Source: Pacificibacter marinus (GTDB taxonomy: Bacteria; Pseudomonadota; Alphaproteobacteria; Rhodobacterales; Rhodobacteraceae). Taken from it: a stretch of DNA of 64,000 nucleotides. Shown piece by piece: positions 27,279 to 37,151 of this stretch. Position 1 is the first letter of the stretch. Each line of letters begins with the position of its first letter. The translations under genes were made by a program, and so were the position numbers. The stretch is from assembly GCF_018860665.1 (NCBI RefSeq), contig NZ_JAHKPK010000051.1:34685-98684 (forward strand), read 5' to 3'. A model generated the notes under the pieces. That model saw only the letters and a program-made list of their open reading frames with translations, had not been told where the DNA came from and searched no databases.

Positions 27279-28187
27279 TCAAACAGACAAAACGGCCTCT
27301 ATACGGGCCCCCTTGAAAGACGCGATAAAGCGGCTCATCGCATCGCGGGTCTCAAACAGGCAAGCCGCAGTTGAAAGCGCATCGGCCAGACCAGCAGAGC
27401 CTGCTGAGACCGAAATTTCCCGCCAAAGCGCGCGTGCAGGCACGCCCGTGCTAGGGTTGATAATATGTCCAACCCGAGCCTCGGCATCAAAGGTCGTTCC
27501 CAGAGGGGCGGACGTGGCCAGCGCGCGTGCGGCCAGCGCGACCTCTCCTCCTGCAGCCAATTTGACCGGCCACGCGCGCCCGTTGGGCTGGCGTCCCAAG
27601 GCGCGAAATTCGCCAGTATCAATCAAGATATCCGTAAGCCCTTCTGCCTCCAACATCCCCGCGATGCGATCCGCGATATAGCCCTGAGCAATACCATTGA
27701 GGGTAAGCGCCATGCCTGATTGCAGTTCAATCGCTGATGTGTCGAACCGAACCTGTTTCCATCCCGTTTGCGAAAGAGCTTTGCTTAACCTTTTTGGGGT
27801 GGGCGGTTTGCCCAGCATAGATGCCTCGGCATAGCAGGCCCAAAGAGGTTGGATCGTCGGATCAAATTTACCATCACTTGCACGATGCACCGCATCAGCA
27901 AGTGAGAGACACTCGAGCAACTCAAACGGTGGCGCCGTCAAATGCCCCGTGCGGTTCAAGCGCTGCAAACGACTTTCAGGGCGATATAGGCTAAAGATAT
28001 CTTCGAGCCGCGAAATCTCGGCGACCACACGTGCGCTGATCGCTTTTGCGTCAGGATGGTCTAAACGCAAGGTCGCGCGTGCGCCAAGGGCGGTGCCCTG
28101 CCACGTATACATGGGTGTGGCATTCCCTATACTCGGCAAGCAGGCAGCAGAGGCGCAGATGGCAAGAAAACGGCGGCGGGTTGTCAT
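27279..28187 (-). CDS. nosX: NosX, ApbE-like FMN transferase for NosR maturation
   Basis: 302 residues. The N terminus TTRRRFLAICASAACLPSIGNA is a twin-arginine signal, so it acts in the periplasm. The ApbE fold follows (MYTWQGTALGARATLRLD; the NGIAQGYIADRIAGMLE block; LIDTGEFRALGRQPNGRAW). NosX attaches FMN to the threonine of NosR (SGATVT motif). Last gene of nosCRZDFYLX, four bases after nosL. Confidence 0.92.
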   Translation of the reverse strand: MTTRRRFLAICASAACLPSIGNATPMYTWQGTALGARATLRLDHPDAKAISARVVAEISRLEDIFSLYRPESRLQRLNRTGHLTAPPFELLECLSLADAVHRASDGKFDPTIQPLWACYAEASMLGKPPTPKRLSKALSQTGWKQVRFDTSAIELQSGMALTLNGIAQGYIADRIAGMLEAEGLTDILIDTGEFRALGRQPNGRAWPVKLAAGGEVALAARALATSAPLGTTFDAEARVGHIINPSTGVPARALWREISVSAGSAGLADALSTAACLFETRDAMSRFIASFKGARIEAVLSV

Positions 28188-28191
28188 GGTC

Positions 28192-28758
28192 TTACTCTCC
28201 TAATGGACGCGAAAGGGCGCGCAGGCGTTGTTCAAAATCTGTATCATCGACGTCCCCGTCCAATGCCACAGGGGCCAATACGGCCTCATTAGGTATGGTC
28301 TCCAACGACATGACCTGACCGCCGTTTAGCGCTGCAAATTCATCTGCTTTTTCCAAATCCCTGAACGGCACAATCTCGGGGGCTCCCATCCCGCCAATCA
28401 CGCGACTGCCAACAACGTAATGCGCTTTGCTCGCTTCGATCCAATTGGCAATTCCAGGCTCGGACCACGAAGCGCCAGGCGCGCCCATGTCATTGACCCA
28501 GATCGCCAAAATGTCATGGGATTGCTCGGGCAAACGCAGGTATGCAACCACATCGCGCACTTGGCTGAAAAACAAAGGCGTCTGAGGCAAGCCACTCAAA
28601 TGGGCCTGTGCTTTCGGGCCTTCATGCTCAAACAGGTTCATCTGGCAAAAATGCCCGACGGCTTCGGCGGTCAGCGGAACGGGAGAGGTATCTTGCGCCA
28701 CCTCCTGCTTGCAGGCCACCAATATCACCAACGCCAAAATGCTGAGTAGACGGATCAT
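28192..28758 (-). CDS. nosL: NosL copper-chaperone lipoprotein
   Basis: 188 residues. Signal peptide with lipobox LVAC (Cys at residue 16), so an outer-facing periplasmic lipoprotein. FCQMNLFEHEGPKAQAHL carries the Cys and Met used to bind Cu(I) for assembly of the NosZ CuZ centre. VGSRVIGGMGAPEIVPF and FAALNGGQVM are conserved NosL blocks. Overlaps nosY by four bases. Confidence 0.93.
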   Translation of the reverse strand: MIRLLSILALVILVACKQEVAQDTSPVPLTAEAVGHFCQMNLFEHEGPKAQAHLSGLPQTPLFFSQVRDVVAYLRLPEQSHDILAIWVNDMGAPGASWSEPGIANWIEASKAHYVVGSRVIGGMGAPEIVPFRDLEKADEFAALNGGQVMSLETIPNEAVLAPVALDGDVDDTDFEQRLRALSRPLGE

Positions 28759-29579
28759 GGTTGAACCTTTCTAAACGCCAGAGTGGCAAGTCCGAGGGCG
28801 ACCAAAGGCCAGCACAGAACAGACACCAGCGATTGCCAAAGCGCGATTGACGTCGCAGCAGCGCCAATACCAGATGCAGCAGACGTCGCCTGCGATGCTG
28901 TGAGATTAAACAAACGAAAAGCGTCAGCAGGATTGGCAAGCAAGGCAGTGGGGAAAAATTGCGTGGTGAATATGCCGCCATCATCCGCGACAACCGCCGC
29001 TAAAAGTGCCAAATCATACAACACCACCAGCCCCAGCCAAAGCCCGATGGCCAGCCCCGCCGCCCCCGATGTACGTCGTGCAAGAGACGACAATGCATAG
29101 CCAATGCCCAAAAATGTCGCCCCCAACAGTGCCGATGTCCACGTCAGGCGCCACAGCGCACCGACCCCAGCAGCGGCTGCTGGATCACCAACAACAGCAA
29201 TAAGAGCGGCGGCACCGTAGCCTGCCACAAGGGCAATAACCAATATGCCCGTATGCGCCACAAGCTTGCCTGCCAAAATTTCCCAACGCGCCACAGGATA
29301 GGTGAGCAACAAAGGCAACGTGCCCCGTTCGACTTCGCCAGCAACCGCATCGAACGACATCAGCAGCGCCACCAAAGGCACCAAATAGACCGACAGCGAG
29401 GTCAGCGAGGCCACCGTGATCGACAAAGGATCTGCCCCAAGCCCGCCACTGGGTGCGGACCCAACGGCCGATAGAACCAGCGAAAAGACCACCATCAGCA
29501 CCACCGCGATCAGCACCCAGCGATTACGCCGCGCGATATGCGCCTCGGTTATTGCGGTGGCAAGAATGCGCGCGATCAT
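28755..29579 (-). CDS. nosY: NosY, ABC-2 type permease for CuZ assembly
   Basis: 274 residues with about six membrane segments; EVERGTLPLLLTYPVARWEILAGKLVAH is the ABC-2 permease signature block. It forms the membrane part of NosDFY, which supplies sulfur for the [4Cu:2S] CuZ site of NosZ. Overlaps nosF at the start and nosL at the end by four bases each. Confidence 0.93.
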   Translation of the reverse strand: MIARILATAITEAHIARRNRWVLIAVVLMVVFSLVLSAVGSAPSGGLGADPLSITVASLTSLSVYLVPLVALLMSFDAVAGEVERGTLPLLLTYPVARWEILAGKLVAHTGILVIALVAGYGAAALIAVVGDPAAAAGVGALWRLTWTSALLGATFLGIGYALSSLARRTSGAAGLAIGLWLGLVVLYDLALLAAVVADDGGIFTTQFFPTALLANPADAFRLFNLTASQATSAASGIGAAATSIALWQSLVSVLCWPLVALGLATLAFRKVQP

Positions 29580-30472
29580 TGACCGTCCCTCCGGCTGAAA
29601 TGGCTATAGATATCCTCAAGACTGGGCGGGATGACGTCTATGTCAGCCACCTTGTTTTTAAGTCCGGAAATTTGCGCAAGAGTGCCAAGTTTGTCTTCTT
29701 GCGAGCAGGTCAGATGCAAAGCGCCCCCCACGCGAATGGCATTGGGCAGAGCTGCAAGAATATCTGCGTCATAGCCCTTGCGCGTGGTGATGTGCATCGC
29801 CACAGGCAAAGCCGCTTCGCGTCGCAAGTCCGGCAGCGATCCTGTTGCCACCATCTGCCCGCCGGACAGGATCAACAGCCGGTCCGTGCGCGCCTCGACC
29901 TCCGTCAGGGCGTGGCTGGACAGCAAGATCGCAGCGCCTTCAGCAGCAAGCCTGTCAAGAAGCGCGTAGAAATCGCGGCGCGAGACAGGATCCAAGCCGC
30001 TGGTCGGCTCATCCAGCACTAAAAAGTCAGGACGTCCGATCAGGGTTTGGGCCAGCCCAACGCGCTGTCGCATACCTTTGGAATAGGTGCCTATCCGACG
30101 CTTGGCGGCGTGGCCCAGACCGACCTTATCCAGCAGAGCCATGGCCCCTGATGTGTTCTCACCACGCAGGCGCAGGTAATAGGTGATCTGTTCCAACCCT
30201 GTCAGAGCGGAATGAAACGTAGCATTTTCTGGCAAATAGGCGACCTTGGCGCGGGCAGCAGCCCCACCTGGCGCGGCACCGCAAACCGAAATCTCGCCGC
30301 TGTCTGCCGCAATCAGGCCCAAGATCACCTTCATAAGAGTGGATTTTCCCGCACCATTATGGCCCAGCAATGCAACCCGTTCACCTGCGGCCACATGCAA
30401 AGACACATCTGACAGGGCTTTGACCCCGCCAAATGATTTAGTGAGATGAGAGATCGTTAACGTCGAAGTCAT
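29576..30472 (-). CDS. nosF: NosF, ATPase of the NosDFY complex
   Basis: 298 residues. Walker A GHNGAGKST, signature YSKGMRQRVGLAQTLIG, Walker B FLVLDEPTSGLDP. Cytoplasmic ATPase driving NosDFY. Its 5' end overlaps the 3' end of nosD by 35 bases, showing tight translational coupling. Confidence 0.94.
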   Translation of the reverse strand: MTSTLTISHLTKSFGGVKALSDVSLHVAAGERVALLGHNGAGKSTLMKVILGLIAADSGEISVCGAAPGGAAARAKVAYLPENATFHSALTGLEQITYYLRLRGENTSGAMALLDKVGLGHAAKRRIGTYSKGMRQRVGLAQTLIGRPDFLVLDEPTSGLDPVSRRDFYALLDRLAAEGAAILLSSHALTEVEARTDRLLILSGGQMVATGSLPDLRREAALPVAMHITTRKGYDADILAALPNAIRVGGALHLTCSQEDKLGTLAQISGLKNKVADIDVIPPSLEDIYSHFSRRDGQ

Positions 30473-31769
30473 CTATTTCGCTTTCATTCCGTCGCGCGGC
30501 CACTTCGGCCTCCATGACGAGATATTTTGAGGGAATTTTAATATTTGGCGCAATCATAAGTGGGCTGGAATCCACAACACCACCGGGCAGCGTGGCGGGA
30601 AAACTGGACTGCGCCCAGCGGATAAGTTGTACTATCGGCGCACCCGTTAGCAACGAAGCAGCAGGCTGGGACCAAAGGATATGATCCATCATGTCATTGG
30701 GGCGAAATGCGCTGTCGGCAATGCCGTCCCCGCCCAGATCAAAGCTGGCGTGATCAGACCAATAGTTGCCCCTGCCCTCAAAGCTCCATTCAATATCGCG
30801 GGTGCCAACATATTTCACCTGCGTCCGGTTCCCGACAAAGGCGTTCCCCGTCAGCACATTACGTTCTGAACCAGCGGTGAAGTGGATGCCAATATTGCAC
30901 CCCTCAAAGCGGTTGCCATAGATGAGGTTCTTGTGCGCGTTATAGATAAACGTACAACGATCCGCACCGCCGCGCACCAGATTACCAGACACATCAGCGT
31001 TGTTCGCAAAGTTGAGCATAACGCCGTGACTGTGGTCAGACAGGCTTAGGTTGTCTCGAATGATGATCTTATTCGAGAACATAATGGCATATCCAAGGTG
31101 GTTGCCGATCGACACGTTGCCTGACACCTCAGAGTCATTCGTGTACATATAATGCACAGCAAAACGCAGATCGCGAAACAGGTTGTTGCGGTAGGTCCCC
31201 TTGCGCGACGCATTCGAAAATATGCCATCACGGCCCCACCGAACCGAATTCCCCTCGACCACCGTGCCAGGAGAATTCCAGACATAAATACCGTTGCCAC
31301 GATCATTCATCCGTGGATTGCGAGTGCCCTCGATGGTGTTGTTGCGGACCTGCGCATCGCGCCCCCCATGCACATCGATGCCGTGTAAGTTGCCTAGAAC
31401 GCGGTTGTTTTCAATAATCGCGCGGTCGGCTTTTTTTAGGATCTTGATACCAGCGTCAGTCTCTTGGCTGTTCTGGCCTGATCCGATCACACTCAGATTG
31501 CTGATCGTCACATCAGAAGCCTCAATGCTGATCACTGTGCCTTGGCCCATGCCATCGATGATCGCATCATGCCCACCTGTCAGCGTGAGAGGCCTATCGA
31601 TGACAATCGCGCCGCTGTGCAGACCGGATTGTAAAATAAGAACATCGCCGGGGTTGGCGCCGGCGATGGCCGTTACAAGCGTGCCCTGCCCCGCTGCCAC
31701 GCGCAACTCTTCCGCCCAAAGAGGCAGAACAGTCAGCAGTGACAGCATAAAGATCAGGGCACGCATCAT
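30438..31769 (-). CDS. nosD: NosD, periplasmic beta-helix protein for CuZ assembly
   Basis: 443 residues. Signal peptide ending PLWA, then a right-handed parallel beta-helix of NosD/CASH repeats (IENNRVLGNLHGIDVHGG, VRNNTIEGT, VSGNVSIGNHLGYAIMFSNK and others, residues 70-330). It forms the periplasmic part of NosDFY and contacts NosL and NosZ. A short ORF with a copy of the NosZ tail precedes it. ATG at 31769, with a second ATG directly following, lies three bases after that ORF. Confidence 0.94.
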   Translation of the reverse strand: MMRALIFMLSLLTVLPLWAEELRVAAGQGTLVTAIAGANPGDVLILQSGLHSGAIVIDRPLTLTGGHDAIIDGMGQGTVISIEASDVTISNLSVIGSGQNSQETDAGIKILKKADRAIIENNRVLGNLHGIDVHGGRDAQVRNNTIEGTRNPRMNDRGNGIYVWNSPGTVVEGNSVRWGRDGIFSNASRKGTYRNNLFRDLRFAVHYMYTNDSEVSGNVSIGNHLGYAIMFSNKIIIRDNLSLSDHSHGVMLNFANNADVSGNLVRGGADRCTFIYNAHKNLIYGNRFEGCNIGIHFTAGSERNVLTGNAFVGNRTQVKYVGTRDIEWSFEGRGNYWSDHASFDLGGDGIADSAFRPNDMMDHILWSQPAASLLTGAPIVQLIRWAQSSFPATLPGGVVDSSPLMIAPNIKIPSKYLVMEAEVAARRNESEIDDFDVNDLSSH

Positions 31770-31772
31770 GGC

Positions 31773-31829
31773 TTAACTCACCTTTGGCTCAACAAACATC
31801 AGCTCGCCATTGGCAAAAATCACAATCAT
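31773..31829 (-). CDS. 18-codon ORF between nosZ and nosD duplicating the NosZ C terminus
   Basis: The ORF encodes [18 protein letters not shown]. Its ATG overlaps the nosZ stop (TGATG) and its TAA lies three bases before nosD. Its end repeats the NosZ C-terminal residues MFVEPKAS because a 20-base string at 31837-31856 recurs at 31781-31800. It probably arose by local duplication. It may keep ribosomes moving from nosZ into nosD, or have no function. Confidence 0.45.
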   Translation of the reverse strand: MIVIFANGELMFVEPKVS

Positions 31830-31856
31830 CAGCTCGCCTTTGGCTCAACAAACATC
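31781..31856 (-). repeat. Direct repeat of the nosZ 3' end
   Basis: The string CCTTTGGCTCAACAAACATC occurs at 31781-31800 and at 31837-31856 (plus-strand reading), 56 bases apart. ATCAGCTCGCC also recurs at 31798-31808 and 31828-31838. The outer copy is the end of the nosZ coding region. Confidence 0.9.
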
Positions 31857-33766
31857 CGTCCGCGCATTTCCATATGCAGCGCGTGACAGAACCATTGGCA
31901 GTAGTACCAATAGACGCCCGGCTGGGCCGCTATGAATGTGACCGAAGACGTGGCTTGTGGGCCCACCTCCATCGCGACACCGTGGTTGCCCAAGGTGAAA
32001 CCGTGGGTCAAATCGTCGATGTCATCAAGGTTGGTCACATAGATCGTCACCTCATCCCCCTGTTGGACAGTAAAGGATTCAAGCGCAAAGGTCGGCGCGT
32101 TGCTGGACATGTAGACCCGCACCTTGTTGCCGTCGCGAATGACTTCTTCTTGCCAATCATCCAGATCAACACCGTCGATCTCAGCCTGCGCACGCGCGTC
32201 AGCCCACATCGGATCGTTACGATCCCAAACGGATTTAGGGTTCAACTTACTTGGGTCCACCATGATCGCATCATGCGGCTCGGCAAATGTCGGGCCGTCA
32301 TGGATCAAAGTCAGCTTGTCACCATCAATCGCAAACAACTGTTCGTTTTCTGGCTTTAGTGGACCAACATTAAGGAACCGGTCTTTCGAGAATTTGTTCA
32401 TAGTCAGATAGTATTTACCGGATGCTTCCAATGTCTCGCCCATCACAGTCGAGTTGTGACCGGGTTGGTAATGCACATCAGCCTTGGTTCTGATCGGGTT
32501 CACGTCTTCGCCGTTGTACAGCTTGATCGCGTCTTCGATGTTCCACTTGACCACTTGGCTGTCCAAGAACAGCGTGGTGTAGGCATCGCCCATCCCGTCA
32601 AAACAGGTGTGAAGCGGCCCAAGACCCAATTCAGGTTCTGCGACAACAACACTGCGCGGGTCGGCCCCTTCGTTAAAGACGGCATCCAGTTTACGCACGT
32701 CGATCACTGACACTGTGGGCGATAACTTACCCGCGATACACAGGTGAATTTTGTCGGGCGCCATATTACAACCGTGCGGGTTATTCGGGATCGGGATATA
32801 ACGGGTGTATTTGTTGTCAGTCCCTTTGCGACCATCAAGCACCTTAACGCCGTTCAATTCGATAAAGTCACCCGCCGCGATGCCGGCCTCAATCTCTTTG
32901 ATGTTGAAGACAACCACGTGATCCATATCGGATTCGGTCATGTCGCTCAGATTCATGCCCATTTCCGAGTTATATGAGGTCGAGAAAGCGTATTTCCCGT
33001 CATAGTCACAATCGGTATTGTCAAGATTTCCGGTGACCATCACCTGCCACGCCACTGTCATTTCGTCTGCGTTTACAGCGGTGTAGAAGTTCACGTATTT
33101 CTCAGGCTCGTCTAGGATTTTGCCATCGTTGACCATTGGCGTTTCATCTTCGCCGTTACAAAAGATGTAATCAGTGCGAGGCCATTTTTGTGGACGTAAA
33201 CCATGGATTGCCTTGGCGTTCGGGATCTCGATGATCTTGTCACATTTCATCACATCACAACGCACACGCGCCACACGGGTGTTGGCTTTATCGTTCATGA
33301 ACAGATAGCGACCGTCATATTTGCCTTCGGTGAATGACATATGCGGATGGTGCAAATCGCCATTCGGTGGAAATTCATGACCGTTGGCGGCAAGATATTC
33401 CTTGGTTTTCGGCAGCAAACCCTCGGTCAAGATTTTCTTGGATTCGTTGGTGATACCCCAGCCCGTTGCCGAACAGGTGTTAAACACCGGCACGCGCATT
33501 AATTCACGCATGGACGGGATGCCCAGAATGCGCATTTCGCCACATTGCCCAGAGGACCAGAAGCCATAGAATTCATCCAACTGGCCGGGGGCCACTTCGG
33601 CACCGGCTGCTGCGCGCGCGCTGGTGGGTAAGGCAACCGTCGCAGCAGCAACCGTGCCGCCTGCCAACATGGCGCGACCACCCCAAGTGCCCGCAAGAGC
33701 GACACCGCCGGCCGTTGCTCCGAGCAGGTTTCTGCGGGACAGTGTTATTTTTTTATCCTCAGACAT
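31829..33766 (-). CDS. nosZ: Nitrous oxide reductase, clade I (Tat-exported)
   Basis: 645 residues. Reduces N2O to N2 in the periplasm. Twin-arginine signal [11 protein letters not shown] marks clade I. The beta-propeller carries the CuZ histidines ([28 protein letters not shown] and others). The C-terminal cupredoxin domain carries CuA with [12 protein letters not shown] (two Cys, His, Met). ATG at 33766 has AGGG upstream; an in-frame ATG at 33781 overlaps nosR. Length and all copper ligands look intact, so the enzyme should be functional. Confidence 0.97.
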   Translation of the reverse strand: MSEDKKITLSRRNLLGATAGGVALAGTWGGRAMLAGGTVAAATVALPTSARAAAGAEVAPGQLDEFYGFWSSGQCGEMRILGIPSMRELMRVPVFNTCSATGWGITNESKKILTEGLLPKTKEYLAANGHEFPPNGDLHHPHMSFTEGKYDGRYLFMNDKANTRVARVRCDVMKCDKIIEIPNAKAIHGLRPQKWPRTDYIFCNGEDETPMVNDGKILDEPEKYVNFYTAVNADEMTVAWQVMVTGNLDNTDCDYDGKYAFSTSYNSEMGMNLSDMTESDMDHVVVFNIKEIEAGIAAGDFIELNGVKVLDGRKGTDNKYTRYIPIPNNPHGCNMAPDKIHLCIAGKLSPTVSVIDVRKLDAVFNEGADPRSVVVAEPELGLGPLHTCFDGMGDAYTTLFLDSQVVKWNIEDAIKLYNGEDVNPIRTKADVHYQPGHNSTVMGETLEASGKYYLTMNKFSKDRFLNVGPLKPENEQLFAIDGDKLTLIHDGPTFAEPHDAIMVDPSKLNPKSVWDRNDPMWADARAQAEIDGVDLDDWQEEVIRDGNKVRVYMSSNAPTFALESFTVQQGDEVTIYVTNLDDIDDLTHGFTLGNHGVAMEVGPQATSSVTFIAAQPGVYWYYCQWFCHALHMEMRGRMFVEPKAS

Positions 33767-33777
33767 ATCGTACCCTT

Positions 33778-35979
33778 TCATTTTGTAGGTATTTTGAGTG
33801 TTTGGTTGGGGTGGCCGACGAACCGTTCAAGGTCCGGTCCAGCACCGTCTTTTGCCCGTCGCTTCATCTTTTTGATAACGACAGGGCAGATAGTTTCTGA
33901 CTGATAAAGCACCTGACAATGCAGACAGTTGATGCATTCGTTCGGGTTGATCTCACCCGTCGGATGAATGGCTTGTACGGGGCATTGGTGCGCACAGGTC
34001 TGGCACGGGGTCCCACATTCCTTGTACCGCTTAAGCCAATCGAACATCCGCAACCGCGCTGGGATCGCAAGGGCTGCCCCAAGCGGACACAGATAGCGGC
34101 AAAAGAAACGCTCGACGAAAAGTCCGGCAATCAAAAGCGCTGCTACATAGGCAACAAAGGGCCATGCGCGCACAAAATTCAGGATGATCGCGGTCTTGAA
34201 CGGCTCAACCTCGGCCAACCGCTCTGCCTGTTCTATGCTGGTCAAAGACACACCGAACAGGCCGAGGAAAATCATGTATTTCAGGGGCCATAACCGTTCG
34301 TGCAGGCCCCATGGCAAGGTCCATTGCGGGATATGCAATTTGCGCGCAACTTGGTTCAGCAATTCTTGCAACGCACCGAACGGGCACAACCAACCGCAAT
34401 AGGCTCCGCGCCCCCAAAACAGCAATGCTGCTGCGACCGAAAACCACAAGATAAACGTCAGCGGATCAAGCAAGAACGCCTGCCAGCTAAAGCCGGAAAC
34501 CAACGATCCAAACAATGCCATCAAGTTGACGACAGACAGTTGTGCGTTGGACATCCAGCCCAAATAGACCAGCGTGACCGACAAAAAACCGATGCGGAAC
34601 CAGTAAAACCCACCTGCGTTGCGCACGGCCAGATTTTGGAAAAAGAACACACCCGTGAGGAGGGTCAGCATGATGCCAAGCACGGTGATTTCGACTTTTT
34701 TGCCCAGCCAAATCTTTTTCCACAAAGCCTGTTGCGCATCGAGCTCGGATTGCGAAGTCACCTCTGCAACACGGGCTGGAACCTCTTCCATGACGGGCGA
34801 TACAACGGTTCGGATGTATTTTGACGGCAATTGGTAGCCCAGATCGAAAGTGGTAAATACCTTTTCAATCGCGCCGACTTCACGCTGCACCAACAGTTGG
34901 ATACGAAACGGTTTTGTCGGATCAAAACCACTGTCGGCGGGGATTTTGAACAGGTCGGCTTCGGCAAAAACGGGTGCGCCATCTGCCGCGATTGCATTGA
35001 TCCGCTTGTGCATGCGGTCCCGAAACCGGACAGACACGTCATTTTGGATCAAAACTATCCGATCAAAAATACCGCCACGCACATAGCCAGACCCTTTGAA
35101 GGAATAGAGGCCGCGGCCCACAATCGCGACTGCATGATCGCCTTCGTCCAACCAAGCCTCAATATTTTCGGCAACAGCCTCGCCCAAAATCGCGCGACCT
35201 ATCGCGGGGTGCGACACAAGGGCCGCCTGCATTTCGATGAACGTTGTCTCAGGGGCCTCATTCAGCGCACGTTCGCCTGCACGCTCATCCTCCATCGCCG
35301 CAAAGGCCGCGTTGATTTGACCAACATCCAGCGAGAGGCGGCGCAGGGTGCCATCTCCCTCCAGCGTCATCCAGTCACTTGAGGCTTCTGCATCTGGGTT
35401 GATTTCAAATTGCGGGCCTGTGTTTGTTGCCTCGGCCGCCAAACCGCCCAACCCCAACTGACGCGCCACTTTCAGGCCTGCGCGCACAATATTGTCGTCA
35501 ATCACCATGACCGTGACCGTGGCACCAGAGATAATATCAAGCTGATGTGCGGTGCCGCCAGATTCCGCCTCAGCCACAAGATCAAGACCACGATAATTGG
35601 CGACCAGCGCCTTTACCTTTGCCTCTGGAATGCCGATCAAGACGATGGGTTCTGAATGTTTGACCAGCTGTACGCCAATGACTTTGGCGTCGTCATCAAT
35701 CGCGACCATCGTGTGAATAGGTTTGCCAGAATACCCGGTCGTAGAAACAAAATCAGAGGTGATATAGGCCCAGCCGATCCGCTCTGCGCCTTTGAGCACT
35801 TCGACAACTGGAACATCAGGATGGATAGAGCCAAAACCATCCGCCCCCTCAACCAACACGGCGGCGGTCATGTCTGGCAATAATTTGGACAGGATCGTAT
35901 CTGCGGCAACAGGCAGCCCCCAAAGGAGCATTGTCGCAAGCATCGCTATGACTTTAAGAGGGCAAGAGAAAATCTTCAT
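33778..35979 (-). CDS. nosR: NosR, membrane flavoprotein / iron-sulfur electron donor for nitrous oxide reduction
   Basis: 733 residues. Signal peptide, then a periplasmic FMN-binding domain with SGATVTV (about residue 153, the threonine flavinylated by NosX). About six membrane segments follow, with two CXXXCP motifs ([24 protein letters not shown]). The C terminus is a cytoplasmic ferredoxin-like domain with [13 protein letters not shown] and CINCLHCQ. It passes electrons toward NosZ and is needed for nosZ expression in some bacteria. Its start lies just inside the end of nosC. Confidence 0.96.
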   Translation of the reverse strand: MKIFSCPLKVIAMLATMLLWGLPVAADTILSKLLPDMTAAVLVEGADGFGSIHPDVPVVEVLKGAERIGWAYITSDFVSTTGYSGKPIHTMVAIDDDAKVIGVQLVKHSEPIVLIGIPEAKVKALVANYRGLDLVAEAESGGTAHQLDIISGATVTVMVIDDNIVRAGLKVARQLGLGGLAAEATNTGPQFEINPDAEASSDWMTLEGDGTLRRLSLDVGQINAAFAAMEDERAGERALNEAPETTFIEMQAALVSHPAIGRAILGEAVAENIEAWLDEGDHAVAIVGRGLYSFKGSGYVRGGIFDRIVLIQNDVSVRFRDRMHKRINAIAADGAPVFAEADLFKIPADSGFDPTKPFRIQLLVQREVGAIEKVFTTFDLGYQLPSKYIRTVVSPVMEEVPARVAEVTSQSELDAQQALWKKIWLGKKVEITVLGIMLTLLTGVFFFQNLAVRNAGGFYWFRIGFLSVTLVYLGWMSNAQLSVVNLMALFGSLVSGFSWQAFLLDPLTFILWFSVAAALLFWGRGAYCGWLCPFGALQELLNQVARKLHIPQWTLPWGLHERLWPLKYMIFLGLFGVSLTSIEQAERLAEVEPFKTAIILNFVRAWPFVAYVAALLIAGLFVERFFCRYLCPLGAALAIPARLRMFDWLKRYKECGTPCQTCAHQCPVQAIHPTGEINPNECINCLHCQVLYQSETICPVVIKKMKRRAKDGAGPDLERFVGHPNQTLKIPTK

Positions 35980-36437
35980 GCGAAGGCGTCCTTAAATGGA
36001 AATCGCCCGTCGCTGCGCGTCATTTGACCAAACTCAGGATGATCAAACAAGATCAAACCAGCTTGAATCAGCATGTATACCTGAACAGCCGGAGGGCCAC
36101 GCGGCGCCGGGAGCATATGTCGTTTGCTAGGGATAGGGTTCGGCGCACAAAGCTGCCGCAGCAGCATTTCAACTGTGGTAAAAGAGGGGGATACCGTGTC
36201 ATTTTCAGGAACGAGAGACCCGATAGCCTGACAACAGGTCAAACACTCAGGGCAGTTCGCAGCCGGTTCAACTGGGTTGCCATTCGCATCGAACAAGACT
36301 GTCTTAGCCCCCCCGTCTGCACAAATCTCAATCGAGAAAACCGCACCACCACCCGCTTGGGCCATGCCGAAAGGGCCGTACAAAGTCAGGCAGAATGACA
36401 GCAAAAAGCCGAAGAAAATGGTAAATGCGGTTTTCAT
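35976..36437 (-). CDS. nosC: NosC-like protein with a CXXCXXC motif
   Basis: 153 residues. N-terminal signal or membrane segment (FTIFFGFLLSFCLTLYGPFGMAQA), then FSIEICADGGAKTVLFDANG and the cysteine cluster CPECLTCC near residue 62. In Paracoccus denitrificans the cluster order is nosCRZDFYLX, and NosC is a hypothetical protein with a CXXCXXC motif. Position and motif fit here. DUF2946-type proteins look similar. Function unknown; metal handling is a guess from the cysteines. Overlaps nosR by four bases. Confidence 0.72.
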   Translation of the reverse strand: MKTAFTIFFGFLLSFCLTLYGPFGMAQAGGGAVFSIEICADGGAKTVLFDANGNPVEPAANCPECLTCCQAIGSLVPENDTVSPSFTTVEMLLRQLCAPNPIPSKRHMLPAPRGPPAVQVYMLIQAGLILFDHPEFGQMTRSDGRFPFKDAFA

Positions 36438-36551
36438 ATCGAAAAATCTAATTCCAGATCAAACGAGGCGCTTTGGGCTGCCGCCGCGCAACGCGTGATA
36501 GAGCGAAGCCCTTTACAGCATGAGTGGTTTTGATCGCGCGTTGGAGCGTAC

Positions 36552-36983
36552 TCAAAGGCCGTTCAGGCTTTTCTCGAATTGCGTTTTGGCTTTCTTGGGC
36601 ATTTTCCCTGCAAGAAAACGCTCCGCATCGACAGCGACGTCTCCGACAGCGATGACCATCACCATACCCATGCCCCAATGCGGCTTGCATTTTACGCCAT
36701 AAAGGCCGGGTTCTGTGAGCGTCACATCAATCTCTTCGTTAATTTTTCCTGCAAAGGCTGTGGCGCCTTCAGGGATCATCCCATTGACAGATTCAGCATT
36801 GTGGCCTTTGTCAGCGGGGATAAATTTCACTGTATCCCCCGCAGCAATGCGCAACGAAGCGGGTTCAAAAATCATTGTGCCGCCCTCACCCTTGTTCAAC
36901 ATTTTAACTTCGAACGTTTCAGCGGCGACGGCACCGCTGAGCGCCAACATGATGGCAGCAGATGTAACCAAAGAGCGAAACAT
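36552..36983 (-). CDS. Pseudoazurin, blue copper electron carrier
   Basis: 143 residues. Signal peptide ending AVAA, then a cupredoxin domain. Copper ligands are His in DKGHNAESV, Cys and His in GVKCKPHWGMGM, and the Met of that block. In the periplasm it carries electrons from the bc1 complex to nitrite or nitrous oxide reductase. ATG at 36983 follows AAGGAA; the frame is open to 37043. It lies upstream of nosC on the same strand after a 114-base gap and is divergent from the Crp/Fnr gene. Confidence 0.94.
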   Translation of the reverse strand: MFRSLVTSAAIMLALSGAVAAETFEVKMLNKGEGGTMIFEPASLRIAAGDTVKFIPADKGHNAESVNGMIPEGATAFAGKINEEIDVTLTEPGLYGVKCKPHWGMGMVMVIAVGDVAVDAERFLAGKMPKKAKTQFEKSLNGL

Positions 36984-37046
36984 CGTATTTCCTTTCGAGT
37001 GAATCGTTGTCAAAGACACTCGTAACGCGCCTTGCGGCCCCAAACG

Positions 37047-37060
37047 TTGCGCTAGATTAA
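37047..37060. promoter_or_regulatory. Possible degenerate Crp/Fnr-type site in the pseudoazurin/regulator promoter
   Basis: TTGCG-CTAG-ATTAA partly matches the TTGAT-N4-ATCAA pattern (TTG in the first half, four of five in the second). It lies 64-77 bases upstream of the pseudoazurin start and about 90 before the divergent regulator. The match is weak. Confidence 0.3.
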
Positions 37061-37151
37061 CCTTCTACTCATTATATGCTCATCAGGACCCGCTGGCGGT
37101 GCCCGTGAAACGTCTTTAGGAAAGGCGTAGCTTTAAAGCAGGAGAATAGCT

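Noticed and set aside
27025..27282. 85-codon minus-strand frame overlapping the nosX stop
   Set aside because: Needs a TTG start, has no known family and no coding-like composition; it is in the non-coding gap between convergent genes.
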